From Xylocopa sonorina (lineage: Eukaryota > Arthropoda > Insecta > Hymenoptera > Apidae), in NCBI RefSeq assembly GCF_050948175.1, contig NC_135203.1, forward strand, positions 806,001 through 870,000: a DNA stretch of 64,000 nucleotides. The letters are read 5' to 3'. The first letter of the stretch is position 1, and each line of letters starts with the position of its first letter. The notes under the pieces are model-generated. The model was not told the origin of the DNA. It did no database searches and saw only the letters and a program-made list of their open reading frames with translations. Shown here piece after piece: positions 26,384-38,156 of this stretch. The position numbers were made by a program, and so were the translations under genes.

Positions 26384-27644
26384 GTTATAAATTTTAGACT
26401 GAGATTCTTCTGAAAAAGAAAAACAAAGACAATTTTCTCTTCAGTGCACAAATTTTTGTCAAAGGATTTTGGCATATTAACCATTTAACATTATCTAATG
26501 CTCCGAATTATTCCTTTACTAATTCTATTAAATATGTAGCTTTTAAACTTTAATATAATTTACATTTCTAGAATATTATATTATATTTGTTTCTTTTTTT
26601 TTATTTACTTGAGAATATAGTGCAAATGCTTAATAATCAACTGAAGAGAATAAAAGTTTATTACATTTTACCAACTCAACTCGTAATAAATTTAATATTT
26701 GTTAAATATTAAATTCAATTGCATGTTCTATGAGATTAATAAAATAAATATTTAAAGAAACTAACAACGTTTCATTTGTACTTAAGGAAACGAAGGCGTG
26801 GCATGAAGTCAATATTACGAAATTAGGGTCAATTGAACCAAATTTCTTTACTTCCTATAATACTGATTACATCCTACCTGAAATTGTAATTTGCTATATA
26901 TAAAACGCGCCACTTGAAAATAATTAAGGATAAACATTGTTAAAAAAAACATTTATAGGACCACAATTCGAACCAATGAAGATAATATGATACTATCGTA
27001 TCAAATTATGCATACCTTCAGCTTTTCTATTGCCTGTCTTTTTTTTGTGTTTGTTAATAACTAATGTTTTATGTATTGAATATTGGCAACATTAATGTAA
27101 AGACATAGTAATCTCAAAAACACGCATCACTTTATACATTCGAAGCTGTGCTATAGCAAGTTGTATTTGGGCGGGGCGTTGTATATAGTGGACGAAATAT
27201 ATGTTTTGCACACAGTTTACATGTAGCGACAAAATGAAATGGTTGCAACCTTAAGATTCAGATGAAGTACAAGATAGTTCAACCATACAATTCATTTTTG
27301 TATCAGTTGAGAATTCTAAAGCTACCTTGGTATTTTAATGTAGTTTGCAATCTTGGTATCCCTTTGCAGGAATTTTTAGGATATACATATTCAAATTTAC
27401 TAGCCTATTTATTACATTTTACATTTTTGACTTGAAATACTTTTTATTAACCTCTTGTTTCTTCTTTCCGTTACAGGTGCCATAGGAGTAAAGATAGAAG
27501 AACTTTGGACAAACAATGATATTCAGGACATATCTTCAGGTAATCAGAATTGATCTAGAGGGTCGTACATTCAAAATGAAAAGGGGAAAAACATATTATT
27601 TATATTATATTATTAATTTTATAGAGGAAAATAGTAAAGTGAAA

Positions 27645-29238
27645 CTATATTTCATTTTTCATAGCAATTATACACATATTTTCTAATGATACATCGGTAG
27701 TAGTATAATAAATTAGATTACTTTGAAATCCAACACTTTTCAGATATTCCAAACGACCCCAATTCAACAACGATTTTACTTTACGACCAATATCTTCTTT
27801 TTCTTTCGCGGCTAAGGTTTTTACGTTCGTTCTGGAAATGGTAATATAATATTATTCTGTACATTGTTGTGGAAAGAAGGAAATAATATTAGAAATTGAA
27901 AGCAGATTAAAATTATTTAGTGCCTTGTATTTTCCGTATTATTTTCAGTATTTCCGTTTTTCCGTATTATTTTAGTTGCCTTGCTTAAACCAGATCCACA
28001 AGTAGCCCAGCTCGCGATACTGCACAAAACTGTAAATTCATTCAATGTAAATCCACACTGTTCTAAGAATGCTTTCCCAACATATGATGCATATTCACAT
28101 CTGTGATGACAACAAAATGCAATAATTAAACCAACAACATTACACTTTGGTTTACTTTGCATTGCTTGAACTAAACAGCTTATGGTCAAATCTGTAATAT
28201 AGAAAACAATTTCCTATAAATATTATACGATTTTTTATTATGTCAAACGTAGATGAATCATCGTATAGATGATTTACCTGTAGCTACACCACATAAGTGT
28301 TTTGCGATACCAACTTTATACTTAAATTTCTGAATTTCTGTTATGTCATTCAGCTTCAGATCAGCAATATCAGCTCGTATTCTTTCTATAACGAGGGGAG
28401 ATTGTTCTTTCTTTAATTTATTGTCACTTTTGTGCCTGTGGCTGGAACGATCTACCAATAAGATACAACAACCTTTCTTATCCTTTATCATTTGTCCTAG
28501 CCAATAAGTTAGTTTACCCTTTCCTGCCCCAAATTCAATGAAGCATGTATCTTCTTTCACAAGATTCGCACGCTCTAAATGTGACAGCAGTGATGCGTTT
28601 TGCAACAGATGTTTTTTAACAGTTTTTCCACAAGTAACATTGTTTAATTTATCTCGAAGTACTCCATGCTCTAATATTACTTCAGAAAATTTTGGCAACC
28701 TTCCTAAAAATGAAATTTAAATAAGTTATTAGCTTAATACAAACCGTAATATAAATTTAGTGGTAGAATTTCAAAGATACATGTGGATTACCATAAGCTA
28801 TCTTTACTTTATCAATAACTGCATTGATTACAAGTTCATTTAACTCTGAGAGTGGTACATGTTGTGGTATTTTACTCTCTGTATTGCGATTAATTCCTTT
28901 TACTATAAATGATGGTTGCGCGTCAACTAAACGTTTCGCATTGCACACCTTTATGTGTTTAGACAACTTTGATTCGTAACATGTACTGGAAACGATCTAT
29001 AAATTTTGTACACATGGAAGAATATAAGCAACGGTTATCATAAGAGAGAGAGAGAGACTTACTGCGAAGAGTCAAGTGGACATTTTATTCGTCTACTTTC
29101 AGACTCTTTGCCAGGACGAATAGGTTCTATTGAAATTCCTTGATGTTCGCCGCAGTATCTGTTTCCTTTCCTTACAGTCATACGACAATAACGATTCTTT
29201 CTTTTCACAAAGTACATACAACGATTCTCTTCTGTCAT
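27645..29238 (-). CDS. Trmt13: tRNA:m4X (2'-O-methyl) modification enzyme TRMT13
   Basis: This enzyme 2'-O-methylates position 4 in the acceptor stem of some tRNAs, using S-adenosylmethionine. Five exons are complete: 29238-29063, 28985-28792, 28703-28278, 28191-27924 and 27831-27645, totalling 1251 bases for 416 residues with every junction in phase. The N-terminus carries the TRM13 CCCH zinc motif (Cys7, Cys18, Cys29, His32 in MTEENRCMYFVKRKN and on). A CHHC zinc finger follows (CPLDSSHTCYESKLSKHIKVC). The methyltransferase domain has the SAM-binding loop FIEFGAGKGKLTYWL, then KHLCGVATDL and SWATCG, and ends with a GRLEYLKSVGF segment typical of the family. The start is the first in-frame ATG and fits other members. 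The fourth intron appears to use a GC donor (ACAAG|GCACTA). Human TRMT13 is 481 residues, so this form is shorter, mainly in the linkers. Confidence 0.94.
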
Positions 29239-30719
29239 TTTCTGAATTGCTTAATATTCTTTTTGTTTAATTAATGTCCTAGTCCGTTTTATAAATCGTA
29301 ATACACAGTATTTTGAAAAGATAGTGCAACAGAGTTTGTACATAACCTAATCCATTCAGCACATTATTCAAATAAAAATGTAAAATTATCTAATAGTAAA
29401 TTCATTTGAATATACAAATAATTGCCCATTATTATATTTATTGATTATTACTTAATAAAATTGACGAGTATCTATTAAAAAATAAAACAAAATTACTTTA
29501 AATTCCATTTACCATTTTTTTATGGTGAAGCCATCCTTCGACAAACCTATATAAAAAAGACGAAGAGCGATAGGTGACAGTCGCTTTTGTGCGTTCATCC
29601 GAACAGGATTATAATGTGTCTTGTATTTACTGATTTTGCTTGTTTTATGAAATTGTTTCATTTCGCATATTGATTTACTCTTTAAATAATTTAGGTTCGA
29701 TTGCACTCTGTGCACGTGTACGTACTTTATTATTTAATGAATTCAGTTTTACATTAATATTATTTGAAATCTGTTTAATATTACTTGAAAAGAAAAAAGC
29801 AATTGTGCATCTACTCGGAATCGAATCTAATTGAAATATGTAGATAAAAATAGATTAGTAAAAATAACGTAAACTTTATATATTTAAATAGTTAATTTTA
29901 AGTGCAATGAATAGAAATATCACTTTCGAAATATCATCGAATATTCCATCCGCTGGTTGCTGTATCAGCAATTGACATTAATACAGTCGATTTATAGCCA
30001 TTCGCGTATTATGCTAACGAGCACATGGCTATGTATATTTGTGTAATACCGTTAATGCTAAATTTAAATATTATTTTCAGTGTTTACGTATATCTACGAC
30101 ATGTAGTTGACGTACGTGAGCGCGGAATGGTACGCTCCTAATGGACCAATCGAGTGTAAAATTGTAACTGTGCAACTTTCGTAAATTAAGATCGCGCGTT
30201 ACATTCAGAGTCTGTCTTAAGTGCTGTCATTCTCTTATTTCTTGACATCTTCGTTAAAACGTTCTTTATGCGAGCAGAAGTTTATACGCAAACGTGTGCG
30301 AGAGACAAGTGTACAACACAACAAAAATATCACCTGTACACGTTATAGACTGCTGGCGGACAGAGTACCGTTCACATCGTATTAAACCGCACGTTATACT
30401 TTCTACTGTTCTAGATTATAATTTGTCTACGTTTATCTTAAGGAGGAGTGTGAAAAAATGAACCACTGATTTTTAGTTAATCCAGTTAAAACTATATTGC
30501 AGTTAATGACTCACAGGAATATCTTTCATGATTTAAAAGCGATTCGTGTATGCTTGTCGATATGTAAAATAAGTGAAAGAGAAAAATCGTAAGGGCGCCG
30601 GCGTAGAGACTCGAGCACCTAAAATTTCGTGGCTATTGATCTCCGTTTATTGGCCGTGAGCACGTGTTAGCTAGGGTCGTCTATTTGATACGGTCTCGTG
30701 ACCATTTGAAAGAAAAAAA
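29239..30719. promoter_or_regulatory. Divergent intergenic region between Trmt13 and Star
   Basis: The two genes point away from each other here, so both promoters should lie in this 1.5 kb. Bases 30270-30719 are richer in GC than the surroundings and probably include the Star 5' untranslated region. I cannot place a TATA box or start site. Confidence 0.4.
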
Positions 30720-33700
30720 ATGTCCAATTTCGAGTCGTGTTATCAGTGTATCCACGTGTATGTTTGTAGGCCGTTTTCGAGGCGGAAATGGTATGCATCG
30801 CTCGCTTTAGTAAGCGTTGCATCCACATTTTTGATCTATCAATTTTTGTTCGCGACTAATCTTTCATTCACTCAGATTAAACAAGAAGACACATTTTCAC
30901 AGAAGATTTACCAAGATGGTACGTGCATCGCTACGTGTCGGCTGGAATATTGTTCTAAAGATTAGTATTAAAAGCCAATGTTCTGTTAAAAGTTAAATAC
31001 AATTTCAAATTGAATATTCATATTGGAAATTCGTTTGTTTGTTTCTGTTCTAACTGGAATACACCGAGAGGAAAATAGGTTAAAGATAAGTTGTCAAATG
31101 GTTAACAATATTCTTTCCGTTATATATGAAAAGTTTTGAACTTGTTACCCTGTCGCTTTTTCCGATACAGTAATGTTATATTTATGGATGTTACAGTTTT
31201 GAAGACGTGGTATAATTTTACTGACGGTGAGTATAAAAGAGCAATTTATTTTAGGTTTACATGTTATTATTAAAAAAATCAGTATTGTCCGCGTCATCTT
31301 TTCGTTTATCATCTTTATCATTCTTTTGGTATCCATATCATTTCAAATAAGTATGGTCGTTTCGATTTACACGCGAGTTTAGAATTTTATATATACAGCA
31401 ACGCTATTATGTAACTTTGCAAATGTTGATTTCGATCTTCATTTACGATCGAGCAACTATAATTTATGCATGAAACGTTAAAGATAATTTACAATGTTTC
31501 GTTATAGTCATTCTATTATCGTAGTCACGTTTTACGTATCGCGCAAATTTGTTTGTATGAATGTTAGTATATTATTAATAGTATCACGTACGAGCGGCTT
31601 TTTTTTCTTTTCTTTTTTGTCGAATAAAATAATCTATAAGCTTGATTATAAACGCAATTATAGCAGTGCGTTAAGTGCCAATTTGTATCTGTTGAACGTC
31701 CATGTGAAAGCGAATGAAAATTATCGTTATGAAATGCGTATCAATACAAGATACTCGATACTTACCATTTCATTGGTCCATGAAATTTACATTTTATTAA
31801 TACGGTGTCTGATTTGAAACAAAAATATTTTTTAAATGATCCTGATTATGAATTTTCAAATTTATGTATCTTCCACGAATTACTTGCAGTTTCGAGCAAT
31901 AATTTGTTTAACATTTTTAATGTACGTTCAGTTTAGATAGTTTTTTTTTTTAATTTTTAATGAACGCACGTTGATATTAAATGTTGTTAGGGGGAAAAGG
32001 AAGTTACTTTCAGGGTATTTTAATTGATGACCAATCATAATTGTTAATACCCGTAATGTGTAACGTTAAGAATACTAACATAGGGATGCATGTATGCACG
32101 TAATGTTTCATAAATATATTTAGGAATTTCTTTAAACTTTAATTCTAAATATTTCCATATTTTTATAATTCAGCCAATTTTTCAAATGTTCTATAATATG
32201 TACGTGTTTACAGGTGTTAGATGGTACAACGATAAAATGCAATCAATATTAGATCCAGTGAATTGGGAGCGGTATATGGCCGATATTCGGCGAGATTGGA
32301 TACTTTGGATTCACAATCCGAATGAACCGTCTGACCTTGAAAACGCAGAACCCGAAGACCCGTCGATGGGTCAAGCGAGTGTGATTCGAAAGATTCTCCA
32401 GAACAAGGTGATATTAATAAATTACAATCATCATTTCCTCTATATAAAAGTCGCAATGATAAGTAAGATGTAAGCTTATGAAATATTCAATGAATATTAA
32501 AGAATATCAATTTAAGGAAAATCTTGTTAATGTCTTCTTTATCTTTCTGTAAACATAGAAAAATGGTTTCTTCGTGGAATGTGGCGCCTATGACGGGGTG
32601 ACCCGGAGTAATACGTTTGTACTGGAACGACTCTTGAATTGGACTGGTCTGCTCATAGAAGCAGATCCCCTAAATTTCAGTAAAATGTTAATGAAAAACA
32701 GAAAAGCTTATTTAACGCCTACATGTCTTGCTATCGAGCCATATCCTTCAGTGGTACGAAAATTTACAATTTACTGCGATACAGATTATGAAAGAATTGG
32801 GGCTGCTTAAGTTGCACAGTATTATATGTATAGTTGGTGGAAATAAGACTGAAAAGTCGCAAAATACTCCGTCAGAAGGTACTTTAATATACAGGATGCG
32901 GCAGTAACTATTAGCACCTCAGATATCTTCGAAACTATAAGTTCACAGAAATTTTTGCTAATATAAAATTGCACAGTACAAAGGCACCCACCTGTTGACA
33001 AAAATCGTTTTTTCGTAAGTGGTGGTATGTCGGACATTTGAAAGTCACCTTCATTTTTTTAAATGGATTAGTATGTTTTTTCTTCCGTAATACGATAGAG
33101 CATCTTAAAACGAGTTCAGCGACCTGTAACATGAAGCTATTGAAGGTCATAGAAAGTAAAGAAAGGCGATAATACTTACGGTTTTGGTAGTAAATGAAAC
33201 ATACGTACTGTAAACAGTCGAGAAATGCGTAATGTTTACCGTTTACTTCACTGTTAATATACACTGCACGAAGGGCATTTTAATAGTTTGCTGGATAGGT
33301 TAAACATAATAAGATTGGTATCGATAAATCGGTCAGTCTGTTCCGACCGACGCCGAGGCAAGCAATAAACGTGGGGTCTTCGAAAACTGAATTTATGACG
33401 CGTTCATGACATCAATGCCAATTTTACATTGGGTCTTTTGCTAGAAGAATTACCTTTACTTATACGACAATGTACATCATTCACTGATTGCATGAAGGGA
33501 AATGAATAAAAAATTTCGAAATCGTTAGATTGGACGCAGCGGTCCAATATCATGGCCAGCTCGTTCACCATACATAATACTTCTAAATTTCTTTCTTTGG
33601 GGAACACTGAAAGAGAAACTGTACAAAAAAGTACCAACTACACCCTACAACATGCAACAGCGAATTATTACAGCCTGTGCGTCAATAAGTTTTGACAGCG

Positions 33701-34585
33701 ATGGTCATCATTTCGAACACCTACTATAAACGTATGCGTCATTTACTACCAAACCGTAAGTATTATCACTTTTTTCTACTTTCTATGACCTTCAACGGCT
33801 TCATGTTACATGTCGTTGAACTCGTTTTAAGATGTTCTATCGTATTACGGAAGAAAAAACATACGGATCTATTTAAGAAAATGAAGGTGACCTTCAAATA
33901 TCCGACATATACTTTCGACTTATAAGAAAAAATATTTTCGCCAACAGATGGGGCCCTTTGTACTGTGCAATTTTATATCAGCAAAAATTTCTGTGAAACT
34001 TATAGTTTTGAAGATATCTGAGGCGCTAATAGTTACTGTTCCACTGTATAATCGATTTAATGACTTGATTATGTTGTTTGCACCAACTACTTTTCATACC
34101 TACACATACTACATATTACGTTTTAGATTACTCAATTTTCAGAATTCTTTCTTGATGGCCAACAATGTTGGACGCCTTCACGAGTTAAACGACTCGGACG
34201 TCAATCTGCCAAACTCTCCTGACGTTGCGCACAGTGGTTTACATACTTCCGTACAATGTTTTCCGTTTCATCATTTAATGGCAGCCCTCAACGTGACTAC
34301 GATAGATTATTTTAGTCTTGACATAGAGGGTCACGAGCTCAAAGTGTTGAAAACGATTCCATTCGACAAAATAAACATAAAGGTGAGCTAATTGGTAAAA
34401 GGTAAAAATTTCAAATTAGTAACTGATTAATGTTTCAGACACTGTCGGTGGAATTCTCCCATGTTGAGGATGGTAAACGAAAGTTAATTGACTTTATGAA
34501 GTCAAACAATTATTTTGTGTATTCCTTTGTTGTTAGAGACGATAATTTAGCGCACGATATAATATTCGTAAAACGCAGTTCATAG
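30720..34585 (+). CDS. S: Protein Star-like type II membrane protein with FkbM-type fold
   Basis: In flies Star escorts membrane-bound EGFR ligands such as Spitz from the endoplasmic reticulum to the Golgi for cleavage. Coding exons: 30720-30918, optional 31197-31226, 32214-32407, 32559-32753, 34143-34382 and 34439-34585, giving 324 or 334 residues. The N-terminus is short and basic, then one hydrophobic segment (about residues 25-46, WYASLALVSVASTFLIYQF) gives type II topology. The luminal part has NKKNGFFVECGAYDGVTRSN, a glycine-rich loop of the FkbM methyltransferase-like domain, followed by LLIEADP, and later DYFSLDIEGHELKVLK and LSVEFSHVEDGK. The protein ends FVKRSS. It is shorter than Drosophila Star, mainly lacking its long N-terminal region. 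All junctions keep frame. A mariner-like element sits in the intron between 32753 and 34143. Assignment to the Star family is confident; fly Star versus a Star-like paralogue is not settled. Confidence 0.88.
31197..31226 (+). CDS. S: Candidate 30-base microexon of Star
   Basis: Thirty bases lie between an acceptor (ggatgttacag) and a strong donor (ACG|GTGAGTAT). The flanking exons meet in phase 1 and this segment also begins and ends in phase 1, with no stop. Inclusion would insert the ten residues VLKTWYNFTD into the luminal stem just after the membrane segment and add an Asn-Phe-Thr glycosylation sequon. The acceptor has a weak pyrimidine tract, which would suit regulated inclusion. No transcript evidence is available here. 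Confidence 0.5.
32892..34046 (+). mobile_element. Decayed mariner-like transposon with long inverted repeats, in a Star intron
   Basis: The arms at about 32892-33205 and 33729-34046 are imperfect inverted repeats of about 315 bases. They begin CAGGATGCGGCAGTAACTAT on the left and CAGTGGAACAGTAACTAT on the complementary right end, and TA borders both tips. Between them, 33541-33729 on the plus strand reads as a transposase C-terminus: WPARSPYIILLNFFLWG, then KKVPTTPYNMQQRI and GHHFEHLL before a stop. In the family the SP is followed by a catalytic Asp; here it is Tyr. The N-terminal two thirds is not recognisable. The minus-strand frame 33404-33637 is antisense to this remnant. Confidence 0.8.
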
Positions 34586-34589
34586 CATA

Positions 34590-36010
34590 AACTTGTATTA
34601 GTCGTATGCTACAGTATTTTAGAATTTTGTTTCTTGATTTAAAATGTGTTGAATGTAATTTAGTTAGTACGAAATACGTTTAAAGACGTTCCTTTTAGTA
34701 CGATATTTGGATAGCATATACAGCAGACAGCTATATTAATAAGGTATATATTATTTTATAATTATTGCATAGTGTACTGTACAATACCGACTGTATACAC
34801 TCAATTTTCTATTTTGCTAATTTTATTATTAAAATTTAGCAAATAAACTAGTTTCAGAAAGTAGTGGTATTATTAGCAGTAGTATTATACTATTAATATT
34901 ATTTTAACTTTATTTTAAAAAATATTTGCAGAAATGTACATCTGGCATAATAAAAATAATCTCTGTATGGATACCTCGCATAACTCAGCACCAATTAATA
35001 TATAAATAAAATGCAAAACGAACGTTTTGTAATCAATTAGGAACAATTGGAATTTGTATTGGACGAGAAGACTCATCGGAAGTCTACCTTATTTCTTTCC
35101 TTCTATGTGTCTTATATTTAAATACTTTTTTGAGGGAAAGATATTCTAAATTTTTCGGAATTTTTACAAATTTAAGGACCAAAACGGAACTGTGAATTTT
35201 TTAAACGCTACTGGAATGATTTAATGTACAATTAAATCAACCTGCTACTTATTGCTACGTCGTGAGCAATAAAGTCTTAGTAATATATTATACGTGATAT
35301 TTATAAAAAGAAAATATAAATATACATATATTTCGTCACAATTGTAATTAATTAAATAATTACTTAAAGCTTGTAGACTAGTTTTTTTTTGTCGTCGTAT
35401 AAATACCGCTAGTTTATCGAATACCACTATGTCTAGACGTTTTACAAAGTACCATCAATTATTCTACCAACTGTCCCAAATTGTGTCCGAGGTTAATATC
35501 AAGCGATAAAACGCAGCAGTTGGTTCAGCCATAAATACGTTAAGCCTATAGGAACTTAGGACTCGCCATTTTACACATTAACGAAGATGTACAGTTTCCG
35601 TTTTACGAAATCAATTTAAGCTACGCTAGCTTAACGACCGTAAACGTTACAACGAAATTCGAATAAACGAGTGTTGTGGCATACAGTTAAATAAAGTCAT
35701 AAATTGAGATCTGCTAATTTTTAAATAGTAGTTCAATTCCACGACACATTATGCAGCTTATTTCTTAACTGATCTTTCATTCATAGATACAGTTACACGT
35801 TCGTCGGGTTTTATTATGTACACTATAAACATAGTTCACTTGCATAGTAATCACAGATACGAAAATTCTATATAACGATAATTCGATCCCAATGTATCGT
35901 TCTTAATCCTATGAAGATTGACGTTTTTCACGGGGAACAATTTTTCAGCATTGCGAATCCAAGTACTAAATTGGCTTATAGTCCGTTTAAAGCAATCGCT
36001 ATGTTATTAG
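34590..36010. other. Star 3' side and intergenic DNA
   Basis: It contains the Star 3' untranslated region, with AATAAA-like signals such as the one in gcaaataaac near 34842. No other feature is supported. Confidence 0.4.
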
Positions 36011-36017
36011 ATATATA

Positions 36018-37666
36018 CAGTGCTGGACAAAAGTATTGGCACAGCATGATTGTTATGATAAAAATGCTTATAACTATGAAACAAATTGTTAAAAAGGAAA
36101 AATTTGTTTACACGTTTATTTATTTATTATTCTAGATTATTATTTAACAGAAACAGTAATATAAATAAAGTGATATGCGAAATAATAACAAAAACATATT
36201 TATTGAGCGTTTTAAGCATGGACAAAAGTATTGGCACATTATACAAAATTTAGTGTAGTTGTATCTCTCCGAAAAAAATCCGATTGTCACTTGATGGTAT
36301 AGGTAGGGGATTCCCTGATAGTCATTTTTTCTAACAGTCATCCTTAAGTTCAGTCGATTAGCAACATAGGAAATATAACAAGCAACAATGTCAAGAAGAG
36401 GGAAAGAAACTACAAGTGAAGAGAGAAAAATAATATTAAATTTGCACAAAATGCGAAAATCTTATAGTGAAATAGCAAAAAGTGTTAATAGAAGTCGATT
36501 CACTATTAGAAGTGTCGTAAAACGATTTGAGAATCAATCAGATTTCAAAAGTAGGAATCGAAGTGGACGTCCCTCAAAGTTAACAGTTAGAGAAAAACGG
36601 AAAATTGTAAAGGAAGTGAAAATAAATTGTAAATTAAACTCATCACAACTTAGAGCAAAGTTAAATGAAGAAAATAAAAAAGAAGTAAGTTCGAAAACTA
36701 TACGGAGAGTGTTAAAAGATGCGGGATATTCTGCGTGTGTCGCAAGAAGGAAACCATACATATCCAAGAAGAATCGGAAGATGAGAAAAGAATTTGCAAA
36801 AGAATTTATAAAAAAGGATCCCACATTCTGGAATAACGTATTATTTTCAGATGAAACTAAATTTAATATATTTAAATCAGATGGCAGAGTATTAGTTTGG
36901 AGAAAGCCAAATACGGAAATGGATCCACAACATTTACAAGCCACTGTGAAACATGGAGGAGGTGGAGTCATGGTATGGGGTTCCATTGCAGCGTCTGGGG
37001 TTGGCGAATTAGTATTCATAGATGAGATTATGGACAAATATGTATATTTAAATATATTAAAGGAAAATTTATTTAAAAGTGCTAATAAATTAAATCTCCC
37101 GCGTGATTTTTATTTTCAACAAGACCATGATCCAAAACATACTGCCTATATTGTACGACAATGGATCGTTTACAATACCGCACATACATTAAATACCCCA
37201 CCCCAGAGTCCAGACATGAATCCCATCGAACATGTTTGGAATGAATTAGAAAAAAAAATTAGAAAATATAATATAACAAACAAAAACCAATTAAAAGCTA
37301 TTATTTTACAAGAATGGAACAATATAGAGCCGGATTTTACAAAAAAATTGGTAACTTCAATGCCAAAACGATTGAAGGAAGTTATCATGAGGAATGGAGG
37401 GCCAACCAAATATTAATTTTTAATTTCTAAGTACTTTCAATCATTTGTGCCAATACTTTTGTCCATGCTTAAAACGCTCAATAAATATGTTTTTGTTATT
37501 ATTTCGCATATCACTTTATTTATATTACTGTTTCTGTTAAATAATAATCTAGAATAATAAATAAATAAACGTGTAAACAAATTTTTCCTTTTTAACAATT
37601 TGTTTCATAGTTATAAGCATTTTTATCATAACAATCATGCTGTGCCAATACTTTTGTCCAGCACTG
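36018..37666 (+). mobile_element. Complete Tc1-type transposon with IR/DR ends
   Basis: The 1649-bp element begins CAGTGCTGGACAAAAG and ends with its complement, bordered by TA at 36016-36017 and 37667-37668. Each end is a 221-base inverted repeat that holds two copies of GACAAAAGTATTGGCACA: 36026-36043 and 36221-36238 on the left, with complements at 37446-37463 and 37641-37658 on the right. This double direct-repeat layout matches the IR/DR subgroup typified by Sleeping Beauty. The left and right arms look essentially identical, and the transposase frame is open, so the insertion is young and may be active. Confidence 0.96.
36388..37416 (+). CDS. Tc1-family DD34E transposase, apparently intact
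   Basis: The 342-residue protein starts MSRRGKETTSEERKIILNLH and carries an N-terminal paired-type double helix-turn-helix (KMRKSYSEIAKSVNRSRFTI, then a GRP-x-K linker and a second HTH to about residue 115). The catalytic core has Asp155 in LFSDETKFNIF, Asp246 in FQQDHDPKHTA and Glu281 in PDMNPIEHVWNE. The last two are separated by 34 residues, giving the DD34E signature of Tc1. Length is normal for the family and no stop or frameshift is seen. A glycine-rich box (KHGGGGVMVWGSIAASG) lies between the first two catalytic residues, as in active relatives. It lies between the long inverted repeats that it should bind. The minus-strand frames here are antisense shadows. Confidence 0.96.
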   Translation: MSRRGKETTSEERKIILNLHKMRKSYSEIAKSVNRSRFTIRSVVKRFENQSDFKSRNRSGRPSKLTVREKRKIVKEVKINCKLNSSQLRAKLNEENKKEVSSKTIRRVLKDAGYSACVARRKPYISKKNRKMRKEFAKEFIKKDPTFWNNVLFSDETKFNIFKSDGRVLVWRKPNTEMDPQHLQATVKHGGGGVMVWGSIAASGVGELVFIDEIMDKYVYLNILKENLFKSANKLNLPRDFYFQQDHDPKHTAYIVRQWIVYNTAHTLNTPPQSPDMNPIEHVWNELEKKIRKYNITNKNQLKAIILQEWNNIEPDFTKKLVTSMPKRLKEVIMRNGGPTKY

Positions 37667-37826
37667 TAAATGAGTGAGGACCGAATAATGATCCTAATGA
37701 CTTTTAAAGATCATTTAATATTGAACAAATTAGAGTATCAGTTTGATTCCGTTTTTAATAAGTACATTAGTGTGATTAAACAGAATCTACATAAGAGTAC
37801 GAACGATATCGAATAGTACTATGTTG

Positions 37827-37852
37827 TTTTTATTGTTATTGTTGTTATTATC

Positions 37853-37893
<41 letters not shown>

Positions 37894-38087
37894 CATTATC
37901 ATTATTATCATTATCATTATTATCATTATTATTATCATTATCATTATTATCATTATCATTATTATCATTATCATCATTATCATTATCATTATCATTATCA
38001 TTATCATTATCATTATCATTATCATTATCATTATCATTATCATTATCATTATCATTATCATTATCATTATCATCATCATCATCATCA

Positions 38088-38121
<34 letters not shown>
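37827..38121. repeat. Long compound (ATTATC)n/(ATT)n microsatellite
   Basis: Nearly 300 bases of ATTATC and TATCAT hexamers pass into TAT/ATC triplets. It lies about 36 bases beyond the stop of the ETHR 3' exon at 38157, so it probably falls in the 3' untranslated region of that isoform. Open frames through it (Asn-Asp, Met-Ile or Ser-Leu repeats) are spurious. Confidence 0.96.
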
Positions 38122-38156
38122 GGAATGGTTTCACCGATCACAGTCTCAATGATTTT

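Noticed and set aside
33404..33637. 77-codon minus-strand frame in the Star intron
   Set aside because: The opposite strand reads as a mariner-type transposase C-terminus, which explains the region better.
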